From assembly GCA_026545765.1 (NCBI GenBank), contig JAIFAC010000008.1, positions 142,501-206,500 on the forward strand: 64,000 nucleotides of DNA, in the 5' to 3' direction. A model generated the notes under the pieces. It made no database searches and was not told the origin of the DNA. It was given only the letters and a program-made list of their open reading frames with translations. This stretch comes from Plantago major. Taxonomy: Eukaryota; Streptophyta; Magnoliopsida; Lamiales; Plantaginaceae. Made by a program: the position numbers and the translations under genes. This document shows, in pieces, positions 37,090 to 49,764 of this stretch (position 1 is the stretch's first letter; the number at the start of each line of letters is the position of its first letter).

Positions 37090-40000
37090 AAAGGCAAGAA
37101 AAAGGAAAAATAACTTTATTCTTTGACTTTGGAAAAAAGGATACCTACTTAATTAAGTATGAGCCGCGTTTTCCTGTATTTTAGAAAGATTTACACGTAA
37201 TTGGTCAGAGCTTATAACTAAACTTAAACTATAAGGAAGTTCTTATTGTCCAACCCAGTTTCATATTAAAAGTCGAGGAACAGGTTGTCGATTCTCTACT
37301 CTAAATTTTTGCTTTTCTCATTTTCCTATAATTAGTCTTTTAATTTTCTTTTTATCTAATGAGTGCATATACATACAGTAGACAGGAGTCGTCCTAATTA
37401 ATAAGCACACTAATGAAAAGATTCTGAGTCCTCTTTAAGAATTAGAGAAATGTACTACTCAAATTCCTGCTTTATACCATCCATTATAAGATTCATTATA
37501 GTCATGGCAGAGAATCGGGAAATTGTCTTATGCTATGTAATGAATTGGTACATACTCGGTAACCCCCCCTTTTTTTGTTCTTATAAATTGAGCAGTTACT
37601 GTACTTTGTGTTATAGATTTAAGTTCAAGGAAAAAGCCTGAAAGTGCAGCAAAAAAAGAAATGTGAGTTTGTTTGAATAAACATAGAGTTGTAGAACAAA
37701 TTGACTTGTGTGCTGGTTTGTACTTAAATTTGACAAAATTGTTGGTATACTCCACCCTACTTGACAGGTCAGAACATCTTATTAATAAAAAACTCTGGTT
37801 TAATAAAAACTCTTCTTCCTAAACCCGATTTCGTGTAATGTAGTATAATACGTGCTGTCTTTATCTAGGGTTGTATAAAGTGTTAGTTTCTATTTGTACT
37901 CCTCATATTATTGAAATTTTCTTCCGAGTTCTTTATGGTGGTTACCCTAATGAATTCCTCTGAGTACTATACATGATATAGATCTTACTGAAATTGTTTT
38001 GGCCTACTCCCATGGATCTTTTTTTCCTTGAGAATACCTACTTTAATCTCCCATTATCCCGTGAAACTACTCATCCTATCACTATCACAACAACCCAACC
38101 CATCTTTTATTTAGCGTGGAGCTTTTTTTTTACTATAGGAGGATTTCATGTTCGCCTGTTCTCTTCTATATGAGTTTTCCTTTGATAATATAGGTAATAA
38201 ATAAATAAATGTATGTAGTCATGGGATAAATTTAATGTCTAATAATCTAATAACTAATCTTGTATCTCGTCCTTGTTTGTTGCCTCATAAACGTTTTTAC
38301 TCTGGTCATTTTGGGTTTTCTTTATGCTGCTCTTATTAATCAAATTCTCAAAGAAGATCAATTTACCAGGAGCTGCCTCAGATGACTACTTACTAAAATT
38401 ATAACCCATGTATTAAGAACTAAGACAGACTATTTTTATGTTTACATCAAAATCTAGCTGCGGATAAATACTAGCACCTATATAAGATATAAAAACCTAA
38501 GAAAAAGGCTTCCACAGAGTCAATTTCATAAGACAAGCTTTCTGGAGGTTTTAATTTGTCAACTTGCTAAATGTTGTGGTATACTCTAAAATTTATTTAC
38601 TTTAATAATTAATAAGTCCTATCAGTAGAAAATATAAGCCAAGAAATATCAAGTAACACCTCTGAATTTAGATGATTAAGTAAATCTTTTCCTACTTAAT
38701 ATATTATTGCGTCCGAATAAGTGTCCGGTAAAAGTGCCAAACATAATAAGCGCATACTCAAAACTAGACATAGGTCCAGAACTAAGACATGGAAATCCCT
38801 CTAACCTAAGGGGGTTTTTATGCACAGGGTTATTCTATAATTAAGGATCTAAGTAAGTTTGGTTATAACAAGGTGTATTTTATGCTATTTGTGTAGAGCT
38901 ACTGCTTTATGTGTTGAACGGTATTCTATATCTCTTTTAGTCTTCTTTATTTATTTGAGAAAGAGTACTGTAAGATCCTGAGATGGCACTCTTAGTTTTT
39001 AGATTCTGTGGTCTGGGAATGGAAAATATCTCTATCCATGGTTTCTACCTTGCAACCCAATATAGACAAAAAGTATAATACATCAGTCTCATTGAAAAAA
39101 GGCGAACAAACTTTGATGACTAAAAAGTTATTATAACGAGAAAGAATGATCGAACTGTTTAAAATTATTTACTGGAAACCCACACTTTTCTTTCGACTAA
39201 TACATTTCCTATTTTGTTGAATTCATGCATACATTTTTATGAAAGGACCACCGGGAGTTCTTGACTTGCTTTTATAGATTTTCGTCTTTCTATTTTTGTG
39301 ATCCGCCTGAGATTAAATTAAAGTTCCTTATTAAGTCACGTAAATATTACTGTCCACTTTATGTTTATGCGTAACTCAAAATAATCATACTTCAGGACTT
39401 TGTTGCAAAGGAATTTTGTATATCCTCTCTTACCTTTAACCTCCGTATTTTTTAAGAACACTGCCAAACAGGATAAGAAATCCCAGATAACAATAGGGGT
39501 TATATACTTGCGATTTATTTTACAAGATCATTTAACAAAAAGGAAGACACTTTTATCAAAGCAAGGAACATTCTTAATAAGCTACTCAACTTCAAAGCGA
39601 TTTATAGAATAAGCAAAAACATTCACCGCTGGATTATTCTCTTCTTTATATTTAATAAGCCAGTTTAACTAAAAAATCGGCGGGTTTTGGGCACAATAAG
39701 CTTTTTTTTTCATTACACCGAAATAGAGATGTGGAATATTACCTATCATTTTTTTATTTTTTATAGTAGGTTTAGGTTACTAATTTTGTGTCACAAGTGT
39801 ATGGATTTCTTAGGGGTTTTAGAGCGTAGGTCAACAAAACATAGCATAGACATAGAGTAAACTTATTTTAGGCGAACCCTTTCTGTGATATTTTCTATTT
39901 TTCCAGAGTTATGAGCTTTTTTGATGGTTCTTTTCTACTTTATCCAGTTCCTCTTATTTTCGTGTCAAGTTAAATTAGACGCACTCTATATCTTATCTTA

Positions 40001-40600
40001 GAAATCAAAATATTGTTTTTTACTAGTCAAATTATAGAAGACTCCGCGAAAGCAGGTATTCCGAGACCACGCCCTTATTATTTTTTATATTTTAAGATTC
40101 CATTTTTGATGAGAAGCTGAAGAAGTCCTTATTATGTGCTTAAATTGGGCTTTATACTGGGGATCCCTTTAAATGATACTAAAAAGAAAAGCATGAACTA
40201 TAAAATACCCTTACATATCTTACATATAGAACAGAACTGACAACCATAACAAACCTGATAGCCTCTGTTTCAGATCTTTGTGAGGAATTACTTTGAGTAT
40301 TTTGTATCTTAAGTTACGGATGGATAAGCCCTTGCTAATTTTTCGTTTTGTCTTGCCTGCACGTACACGCGTATTCTAAAATAAAAACTTACTATAAATT
40401 GACTTGATTTGGCATAACACGTATCCCATATAGGTTCCACAATAATAGAAAGAGAGAGAGGTCCTAATAAAAGCTTTTTTTTTAGCTGGACACTTACTGA
40501 ACACGTTTCTATTATTCTAGTTTCTAGCTTGAAAAAGGAAAGTACAAGAATAGATAATTCACAGATTCGAGTCGTTACAACCAGGTTCCTTTTCTAAATA
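37090..40600. other. unannotated AT-rich sequence
   Basis: Frames at 37450-37641 (plus) and 37528-37755 (minus) overlap each other and show no motif. The frame at 39400-39612 (70 codons, TTG start) is mixed in composition but unrecognised. Nothing else of 300 bases shows structure. Confidence 0.45.
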
Positions 40601-40645
40601 TACCAAGGTTCATTATATAGCTCGTGCGTCTCATTATGTTTTGAA

Positions 40646-40972
40646 TTATCCTTGACATATCTTTATACTTGTTGAGTACTGCGCGGTCTTTTCTTCTAAC
40701 CAGGAGTCTTCTTTTTTCTGTCGGGATATAGGAGCCCTTATTTTATATTGTTCTTTAATCTTTAATGAGGGGGTATTCTTTTTTTTAGCAGTAGTCGATA
40801 AGGAGTAGATCTTACTATAAAAGTCCTTATAGTATAAAAAGTGATGAATTAGTGAATAATTAACTAATCCAGTTCTTTGTGTACGAACGAATGAATTAAG
40901 TCGTGTATAGTTCAAAACAAACCAGTTCTTCTCTGTTAAAATAAAAGTTAAAAAACAAAAAAGAAAAAACAA
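40646..40972 (-). CDS. longest frame in the window (108 codons, TTG start), probably chance
   Basis: There is no ATG at the 5' end: the frame opens with TTG inside an A/T-rich stretch. The first 12 residues are hydrophobic (MFFLFCFLTFIL when the initiator is read as Met). The middle is Tyr/Ser/Phe-rich, and the last 40 residues are Lys-rich and polar. No family can be assigned. The length does not exceed what random sequence of this composition should give once in 64 kb. It is listed because it is the extreme of the window, not because I believe it is a gene. Confidence 0.06.
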   Translation of the reverse strand: MFFLFCFLTFILTEKNWFVLNYTRLNSFVRTQRTGLVNYSLIHHFLYYKDFYSKIYSLSTTAKKKNTPSLKIKEQYKIRAPISRQKKEDSWLEEKTAQYSTSIKICQG

Positions 40973-41213
40973 TAAAGAGGGAAACTAATGTTTAACAACT
41001 TCATAGGTAATATAGGAGACGCTTTAAAAAATGAAAAAGGTGTAAGCTAAAATGCATATTACAGGTTCTCTGCTAGTCAAATACTCATCAAATACTGAAA
41101 ACAAAAGTATAAAATACGTCCTATCATACAAAGTAGGGCAACCCTTTGATTGAGAAAATTATTAAGGATGAATTATGAAACCAGCTTTTTATTTTTTATT
41201 AAGTAAATGGTGA

Positions 41214-41453
41214 GACGTATTATTTCCAAAAACTACATTAACTTCCGAGAACCCCCTTTTTTTCTTGGAAACATTGATATTAAGTACAAAAATCGGAGGA
41301 GTTGACCTTTCACAACTTATGTGCTTGTTCAGAAAAACTAGAGTAGATCCAGAAGATGCCCTGCTGAACATTTATATTTCACTTTTGGTACCTATGCCAG
41401 TAGATAATGGTTATAAAACAAGTAGAGAGTTGCAACTTTTTTTGAGATTCTAA
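41214..41453 (+). CDS. 79-codon open stretch with protein-like composition; no good start
   Basis: The stretch is open from 41214 to the stop at 41451-41453; a TTG at 41265 is the only early start, with the first in-frame ATG near the middle. Residues read like a real protein segment, for example STKIGGVDLSQLMCLFRKTR then VDPEDALLNIYISLLVPMPV and a polar NGYKTSRELQ end. Acidic and basic residues alternate with hydrophobic ones, suggesting helix, unlike the Phe/Tyr/Leu runs of most frames here. I do not recognise a family. It may be an exon or a decayed transposon segment lacking its start. A 60-codon antisense frame overlaps it. The evidence is composition only. Confidence 0.15.
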   Translation, partial: DVLFPKTTLTSENPLFFLETLILSTKIGGVDLSQLMCLFRKTRVDPEDALLNIYISLLVPMPVDNGYKTSRELQLFLRF

Positions 41454-44400
41454 GTTAGGTAAAGAATATATCAAAGAATGTGTGGCTCCACGAATAAAAA
41501 CAATTCTCAAAGCAATTTGTAGTTCATTAAAAATAGTAGTGGGCTTAACACTCTCTTACGTAGTCTTAGTATTAAAAAAAGTTTATCTTGAATTGTCCAA
41601 ACTGTCATAGAATTACCAAATGCTCGTTTTCCCAGAAAAGAAGTCAAGATCAAACCCTCAGGACTTCAGGAGCCTTTAAAATTGATTTCAGAAAGATCCC
41701 TTTAGTACTACTTTATTCAAGCAAACACTTGGATTGGAGTATTTTAAGTTATAAGTAAAACTGACAACAAAAAAGACAAATAAAGGATGAGAGAAGCGGA
41801 ATATACCTTTGATCAAAGAACTTGAAGGCTTTTTTATTTTTTTTTTATTATTTTATTAATTAACGCAAATTCCCTCTAGACCGATTCTATTTTATATTAC
41901 TGTATCCTTTATATTGAATTCATACCACCCAAAAGGATCCGCAGCAGTAGTAATGTCTCATGCTAGAACCACTGTCCTCTAGAACTAGAAGTAACTTTAT
42001 CTTTAGATGTTTTTCGTTGTTTGCCTGCCTTCTTATCAAGTATAATACAACTTTTTTGCAGCTTATACTGGACCTTCTTTATCAACTTTTCTTCTTATAT
42101 TTTAATCTGATTAATTCTAAGGTGTAATTTATGCTATTTGAAAAGTACTCATTTTGGTGATCCGTCCTATAGTAACCAAAAAGTTCTCTGTAGTAGATCT
42201 CTTGATTTAATTTAAAAGAATCTTAGTTATAAAGACATGACTCCTTTTTTTTATTCAAGATTCAAGGTATTATCTGAGTTTAATGTAGACTTACCCAGCA
42301 ACAAGTAGTGATTGACGTATCCACACTTGGAAAAGGAAGAATCCGGACTGACTTGTCTTAGTTATTAGTGACTATTAGGAAAAGGCGCAGAATCTCGATA
42401 ACAAGAAAATTACAAGGAAACAATCTCAAAATCAGAAACTTTGTGTTTGTGTAGTAGAAAAGAATCTTTACCAATAACGTTTACTTAAAGGTGCTTAGGC
42501 ACTTCTGTATTTCCTATTACAGCAAAATACAGTATAAAATCGTTACCTAGCAGGAATAATAAACACTGCTTTGGTCTAACACATAAAAATAAACTCACAA
42601 TCTGTAACCTAAGGATAATACCACAACTCTATACTAGTTCTAATTTTAGGGGATCATTCACTATTCTTACTTTCTGCAGTAGATGGGCCCTTTATTAATT
42701 TCTTATACTTTTATTTCAAGGGAGGATCCCTTCCTTTTACAGACTACTCGAATCAATCCCGAAAAGCGCGAGAAATCTTATTTTATAGTAATCATTCTTA
42801 TCATCATCTAAGCAACAAATGGTTAGACTTTTATATATTTATTATTCTATCTAGGCACTCGTAAGCAATATGGCATCTTTAGACTCATAGGTACATAGTT
42901 AGACAAATAAAATGCAAGGCTCTGACATTTAGAAATTATAAAAAAATAAAAAGGAGATTTGGTACTTGATTATATCATCATTACTGTAGAGTAGATGAAA
43001 AACTAGAAAAAATAGTAATTTAGGACAAATTCCTTACTGGACTGTTAGTTGACATTCTTGTGACTACTATATTATTTATTTATTATCTTATCCTATTTTA
43101 TTTCAGATTCCCGGGTTGGAAGTAGTCCGTTGCTTTTCTGCTATTAGTACACCTCTGACAGACTAATAAATATAACGAATCCTATTTTATGAATGAATGA
43201 AACATACCCTTAACTTGGCATACGCAGACTGACTACCGGGGTAAGAAACTTATTACTTTGGATCTTTTCTCAAACCTAAACAGAGTTTCGGGCTATTTCC
43301 TTTGCTACACAAAAAAGAGTAAGTATTTTTCTTTTTCTTCCTTCTTAATACTTACAAAATTACTACAACAAATAAGGAAGCACATAGTCTGCAATTATAT
43401 CTTTCTTTCATACGTAAGTTAAGAATATGGATAAAATTATCCGAAAAAAACATGGTTACAAGATTAGATTAGATACTTTTTTTGAATCATTTATTTCTTG
43501 TTACTAATTACTCTATAGCTATAGAAATAGACTCAGTTAAAGGATTTTTTAGGAAGTTGTTGCACACTTGTGTTCTACAATTAGAATATCGGACTCGGTA
43601 CATTAATTGATTAGAAATAGAATTTTATTACATACCCAACTATAGATCATAGATCAGGATAAAGCCTACCAACCTCATTTCTATTGAAAACTTATGAACG
43701 AATCATGGAATATAATAATATCATTTATCCCGAAGCATAGTATTTCTTAGTTGTAGTTGTAAGAGGCTGGGCTCTTCCCTAACGTGCACATGTATAAAGT
43801 AATAAACACATCGCGTGTAAAAGAGTAGAGAAACTCCATTTTTCGGCAATAAAATCCTTGTACTAACTATTATTTACTACTTGACTACTTGTTATTGAGA
43901 TATCTTAGTTAGAATAATGGGTATAAAGTTAACATACTTTTTCGTAATATTATTGAGTTAGTCATTCATTGTTTGCTTTGTTTCTTGTATCGTCTAGTTA
44001 TACGAGGAGAATAAGTCATATATCTCTTTTGATGAAGGAAAGAAGCTTGACATAATTATTAAATTAAAAAGGAACCTCTGCCTTTAGTGTCCAGTTCTTA
44101 CTTGATATTTACTAGAAAAGTTAACACTAAACTATTCTCCTGTTTTGCCTTTATTTTTAACTAAAAAATTTTTCAGAGAGTAACTCTGTTCTCTTTTATA
44201 TCTAGCGCAGGATAAAATACATTCTATGTAGGTAGAAATCCAAAATATGATATTTGTTGATATAATTACAAGCAAACTTAGAACACTTTGGAACAACGTC
44301 AAAGTACCAACCCGGGATTCACCCATACTCCTATTTTTATTCTTAATGTGTTCCTAATTAGTTATTTCTTGGAATAGAATTCATAAATAAAAATAATAGC

Positions 44401-45175
44401 AGTAAGTTGTTGGCAGATATCACCACACTATGGCATCTATATTTGTTGGGAATAGTTTGCCTTGGTAGTAGTAGATACTCTTTTATTGCAGTAGTAACAA
44501 AAACCTATTTCCCTTCGAAATATAAAACAAATCCTAGAGGTCCAAGATCTCATTCATACATTATAGTATAGATTATACAAGACATCAATCATTATTTCCA
44601 TACTAACAAGTTATTAATAAAGTAAAAATCCTAAGTGTTCTTTCTTCCCCCTTTTTATCATTACCCAAATTACCAAGCAAGGATTTGAGTAGGGCCAAGC
44701 GCTGACACAAGTAGTGAATCTAATAAAAAGTAATACAAGTAAATGTTAGTCATGATGCCTGATCATATTTAAGTAAACTCTTGTTTTTTTTTGTAGCTTA
44801 TTTTTGTTGATATATTATCAATTCATATTTCTCTTCTTATCCAAACACAAACCAAAGCGTAGAAAGGAGGTCTTACTTCTTTAATTTAATAAATAAGTGG
44901 CTTCAATTCAAAGTAAAGAAAGATCTATAGTACCCTTCCAGAGCCTAATCAAGCATATCTAATTTAGTATTTATGGAAGAAGGATTGTGTTCTCCCACCT
45001 AGAAATGCGCCAAAGCAGTTTCTATTCTCATTCCTAACATTCTAAGCAACAAAAAAAATCTATACCAAGATTATACTATGGTGCAACATATACTACTGAT
45101 GTAATTGTGTGATTTCTCCTTGCGATTCCCTAACAACACCATTTCATTTAAGGCTTAAATTCGGTAAATTACAGT

Positions 45176-45214
45176 ATTTATTTTATAATTTATTTTATAT
45201 AAAATTATATAAAA
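45176..45214. repeat. 12-bp tandem duplication running into a perfect hairpin
   Basis: ATTTATTTTATA occurs at 45176-45187 and again at 45188-45199. The second copy overlaps TTTTATATA (45193-45201), which pairs perfectly with TATATAAAA (45206-45214) across a 4-base loop. The stem is A/T only, so its thermal stability is low. There is no T-tract or gene end to make it a terminator. Confidence 0.8.
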
Positions 45215-45724
45215 GAAACTACAAACAAGGTAGTGGATTTATATTGAAGATTTCATAAAAGCTATAGGAAGTCCTGCGTGAAAAATAGCGAAACATATGT
45301 AAAAAATAAGGAGTTCTTAATACTTCTTGTAATGACTCGACTGGGTATAACATAACTAATTTGTGTATCTGGTGAAATATTCCTTTCTTAGTCCTTCTTA
45401 AGTCTTTTCTTTTACTTTATGTTTTCTACATTTCTGGATCAGTACACTTTTATTCTATTTATTTTTTTTATCTTGGTATAGAGATATCGTGATACGTAAG
45501 TAAATAAATAATCGAAGCTAACAACAAGAAATGTCCTGTAATATAATAGAAGCAAGAGAACTAGTCACTTCTGATATTCCAATAAGAGCTGTGACATGTC
45601 TCTCTGATCCTGAAGATAGTCTCGGTGAATGAATAAAGAAGAAATGTGATTTTTGTCCAATTTCATTTTAAATTAAGGTCATATTTTATAATGTATGCTT
45701 TGGCACGTGTATATTAAAAATTCT

Positions 45725-45744
45725 AAACACCTATAAACACCTAT
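45725..45744. repeat. perfect 10-bp tandem duplication
   Basis: AAACACCTAT is present twice head to tail, then AAA of a third partial copy. Confidence 0.9.
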
Positions 45745-46885
45745 AAAGGGTAAGTAGTATAACTCATAAAACATACTTATTATTAATTAAGAAATATATT
45801 ATTAATATTAATGAAGTAAGAATAGGAGGTGAAAGCAAAGGGGTATGTATTTAATTAAGAAGGAAGGAAGAGTAGGCACATAAGTTAAGTAAGAAAGATG
45901 GCATGCGATAATTGATTCAAAAAAAAAGATATATAAATAAAAAACTGTTTCATTATCACCTTGTCTCTATAATATAATTAGACTTCCTTATAAACATAAA
46001 TAGATTTTCAGAAGAAATAATATAATAAGGTCAGTATAAATATTGTAATTGCTCTAGTGTCCCCTACTTACTAGTCAATCATCTCGGATTCTGTTTTTCT
46101 CCTATGATTTTTTGCTTTGGTTCTAAAAACATGATATAATAAATAAGATTTTCTTTTTCTAACGCCAACATTATATATTTAAATTTTTCATTTCCTATAT
46201 TATACGAAACAGGGGGTTATATGATCTATAGAATTAGCCCGTCTACTTTGTTTACTTTTTAGTATATGACTTAGGAAATAATCGCGAGATCTTAATTTAT
46301 TAGTCATTTTTCTTTATAACCAGAATTAGAACATATTAATATTGGTTTTACTTATTAATTTAATTTTCTCACAACGACATATTTCGTCAAAGGAACATAT
46401 TGAGTTTTTCCTTATAATCTTTATAAATAATTTTTTATTCTATAATATCCTAATTAATTTAGTAGAAGACGAGTAACTCTCACAACGCAAACATACAATC
46501 ATTGCACGTGTTCTATGCCTTTCTTACTATTTCGAATCTATTCCGAATTCCCCTTAGAAGTTACTGCTGTCTTGTAGTTGACATATTATTTTCGCAACAA
46601 CTTTTACGTATGAGCAACATTGTTCGTCTAGAAAGAGACTAAAATAGGAATGACTTAATTTATTTCTTTTTTCTTGCACAAATTAGAAAATTAACGTAAA
46701 TCATATTGCAAGAGTTATGCCTAAGTAATTTTTAAAGTAATAATTTTGAATAAACGCACAACAGTATCTCTTTCTGTGAAATATTTATAGGGGTAGTATA
46801 GAAACTTGAAAGGAAATAAATTGGATTCTGTAGATATTTATATTTGATATAATTTACTTTTTACTTGTGGAGATCGGCTAATATT

Positions 46886-47130
46886 GACTCTATAGAACTA
46901 GATCAAATATATACTAATTACTTGCACAAATTACATGATTAAACAAGTGTTTTCTACCACTGATGCTAGACGCATGGGTAATATTTGGATAGGAATTATG
47001 CATAAAATTGCAAAGTATGACTGAAAGTTGTATACGAAAGAAAGGTTATCTCTCACCGAACACTGTCCTTCCTATCGGTTACATGACGAAAGAAATTAAA
47101 GAAGTTAAAATAGATTTGTAATGATAAGTA
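46886..47130 (+). pseudogene. dispersed element X, right copy, frame broken
   Basis: This is the counterpart of the element at 4262-4520. GACTCTATAGAA opens it, then ACAAATTACATGATTAAACA and CCACTGATGCTAGA match the left copy (38 of 45 columns over 46926-46970), followed by TTATGCATA at about 46998. In the phase matching the 74-codon frame of the left copy, an extra T lies upstream and a TGA follows the block that reads as ATT GCA AAG TAT GAC. If the left frame ever coded for protein, this copy is dead. If it did not, both are simply non-coding repeat fragments. The downstream purine-rich part is recognisable, but similarity is lost by about 47130. Confidence 0.5.
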
Positions 47131-48420
47131 TACTTAACACAGAAGAGGAGAAATAATTTATTTATTAAGAATTGACTATCGAAAGGAGAAAATCCGATAA
47201 ATAGAATTGGAAGGGAAAAAGTAGTACACCGCCCCAGAATAATTCATAATACCACCTATACTAAAACTATTTCTTTTTTGTATCCTACGCCATTTATCCT
47301 ATATAGAGTTAGAATTCTTCTTTGATTGATTATATGGCAGTTATCCGGAAGGAAGCCTTGAATCCTAGAAAAAGATAGAAATCCAAAAAATTACATCAGC
47401 TACAATTGGAAATATATTGTAACTGGAGTCAGAAGAAAACGTAAAATAGAAATTTTCATTGTATTTTGATATGGTTTGGAACCACTACCCGAGGTCTACC
47501 AATCCTTTAGAATATTTTGTAGAATACCCTGCTGACGCAATTAAAGTATGACATGTTTCACTTATCTTGGACTTGCTTGGATCCAAGTAGAAGCCCTAAT
47601 TAGACTTTATTATTCTAGGTCTAGCTAGGCACCTGCGTCTTCTAAGTACTTAATCTACACCACGAGTTCTTTCTTTCTTTCTATTTACCTTTATGCCCTC
47701 GAGAATGGTCCTTCCTTGGAGATAGAAAATTTCATTTTGGATAAGTTTCTCGTTTTGATCGTCTTATTTCATTTTTTATCATAATTGGAGGTTAACTTCG
47801 TTCTAGTAATCGCATATTCCTGAGACAACATAGGCAACCACAACCAACCAAGTGATTCTTTGTCCTTTACCGTTGCCCACTACATAATATGTTAGATCCG
47901 TAACTCCACGCCTAGAAAAGAAATTAGACTATTCCTTGAATTAGATCAAGTAAGTGTTGTTTTATCTACCAAGACTACAACATGCATAAAAAGAACGATA
48001 GCAAGGAAGCACTGAAAGTATATTGTTGTTTAGAGCGCTCTTTAAAAGTAATAAAAGTTAGAAATATTTGTAGTATAAAATCTTAAAAAGTTTCTCCTAA
48101 CTGAAAAAGACTCCCAGAAAAAAAAGTTTGCACTATATTATTACGAAATAGGTGCGCTTATACCAGACCAGAAAACCAAATAACCATTTGTGAAATAAGT
48201 CTATTCTATACCATTATATGCTCAAATCTCCTCCTCTAATTTAGTTTTCTCTAGAATTTGGTTGGCATTATGACCATTACTCTTTGGTCTATGTCGCGCC
48301 TTCTCTATAAAAAAAAGCTCCCCCTAATCAAGCGATGCCGGATGTCATTATCTAAGAATTCGTCTGTGTTCTATATTTCTAATTTACAATAAAAATAAAA
48401 AAGGTTTAGTCAAATTTGTG
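47131..48420. other. unannotated AT-rich sequence between two repeat fragments
   Basis: There is no frame of 60 codons. The interval separates right copy X from the right copy of the array unit. In the left region the nearest array unit begins within about 100 bases of X, so roughly 1.2 kb here is either an insertion or array too decayed to see. Confidence 0.4.
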
Positions 48421-48422
48421 AA

Positions 48423-48510
48423 GTCTTCGAGCCGAAGAAAAAACTACAGTTGAAAATGCTCTTCACGGCATAGTTTCTTCTTTTCTCGTTCTATCTTGGC
48501 GTATATTCAC
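48423..48510 (+). repeat. isolated copy of the left tandem-array unit
   Basis: GAGCCGAAGAAAAAACTAC, TGAAAATGCTCTTCACGG and CATAGTTTCTTCTTTTCTCG parallel the order found in units at 1852 and 3265. Identity to 1852-1892 is 32 of 41. It keeps both halves of the signature, so it is a better-preserved reference for the unit head than most copies in the array itself. Possible further decayed units to about 48780 could not be proved. Confidence 0.55.
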
Positions 48511-49740
48511 TACTTACTTTTTTATTTGTAAACCACGTTTCTTAATTTGTAAGAGAGCGCATTAACATTAACCTATATTACATTAATCTTTTCTAGTTCG
48601 ACGTAAGAATCACCAAAAAAATAAGATATGCACAGGCTCTTACTCTTTTACCTCGACTATTTATTAATGAAAGTACACGAGTCTACTATCTCCTGTAATA
48701 TGCACGGCGTTTGCTACTGTTTAACACATTAAAGAAGAGTACATCCCTTGACTGCAAAACGAGTTTCTCTAAGGATGTCCTATTAAGTCTCTTACTATAC
48801 TAGCTTATATCATTATACTCTACGAACCTACCAAAGAGAAAGATACATGGGTTATACCTAAGTTATTATTCTTCCCTATTATTTAGATTATTTAAATAGT
48901 ATTCTTTATTTAAAGAGATAGTATATAATCCCTTACTAAGCTTAAGTTATATTATAAGTATAGAATATTCAAAAAGACATGCAAGGAGTAAAGCTAAGAA
49001 CATACTTGTACTAAGAGATGTACGAACAACTATAAAACAAGATAACAAAGAAGAGGAGAGCCTTCCTCCTACTATATTATAGGGTAAATGCCTATATATG
49101 GTATAAACATAGGTAAGATTGGAAACAACGTTATTCTAATGCAACTATGTAATACTCCTATCAAAGTTAATTCCTTAATAATTTATACCATTATTTGTTT
49201 ATTAACCTAAATAGAGCAGGGTCACCTACATACCCTATAGCATAGGCTTATCCAATTTCTTCTATACTAACATTCCTGACATTTCTCTAAGCTAAGGTGT
49301 ACAACAATGCAAGTACAATACCCAACAAACATATACGTAAGTAGATTGTGCTTTGTCTTTACCAAATCTATAGAATTAATATCACTTGGAATTTACATGC
49401 TTACTCCATTATCTATTTCTACATTTTCTAGTCCTAATATACTTATTAATAAATTTCATAGAGAGCCCTTAATGTAACTTATATATGGTGCTAGGTATCC
49501 TATAGCAATGTGTGACATAGCATAGAGTATTTATGTAATATTTTCATGGAAAACTTGTATAGTAAAGGGATAAGAAAGAGTGAATGTAGTATATTTGAAA
49601 CATAAGCTTGTAAAGGTAATTAAGTGCATAAGGTATATAAGCTAAATAGGGTAAGAGATCTTGGCAGGAATAGTACACATAAAGTATAGTTTAAGAGTAA
49701 TATAGGGCAAGGTAACATATAAGTATCTTTGGTTTCCTGC

Positions 49741-49764
49741 AATAATAATGTAAATAATAATGTA
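49741..49764. repeat. perfect 12-bp tandem duplication
   Basis: AATAATAATGTA is present twice head to tail without mismatch. Confidence 0.9.

Larger units (their letters stand above)
41470..46880. other. unannotated AT-rich sequence
   Basis: One minus-strand frame of 64 codons (44132-44326) without a motif. At 45176-45214 there is a duplicated 12-mer followed by a perfect hairpin, and at 45725-45744 a tandem duplication (both listed). The AT richness peaks at about 45170-45220, 45780-45820 and 46130-46200. Confidence 0.45.

Noticed and set aside
47225..47235. TACACCGCCCC, close to the conserved 3' region of small-subunit rRNA
   Set aside because: The following bases (AGAATAATTC) do not continue the rRNA sequence, and no other rRNA motif lies nearby.
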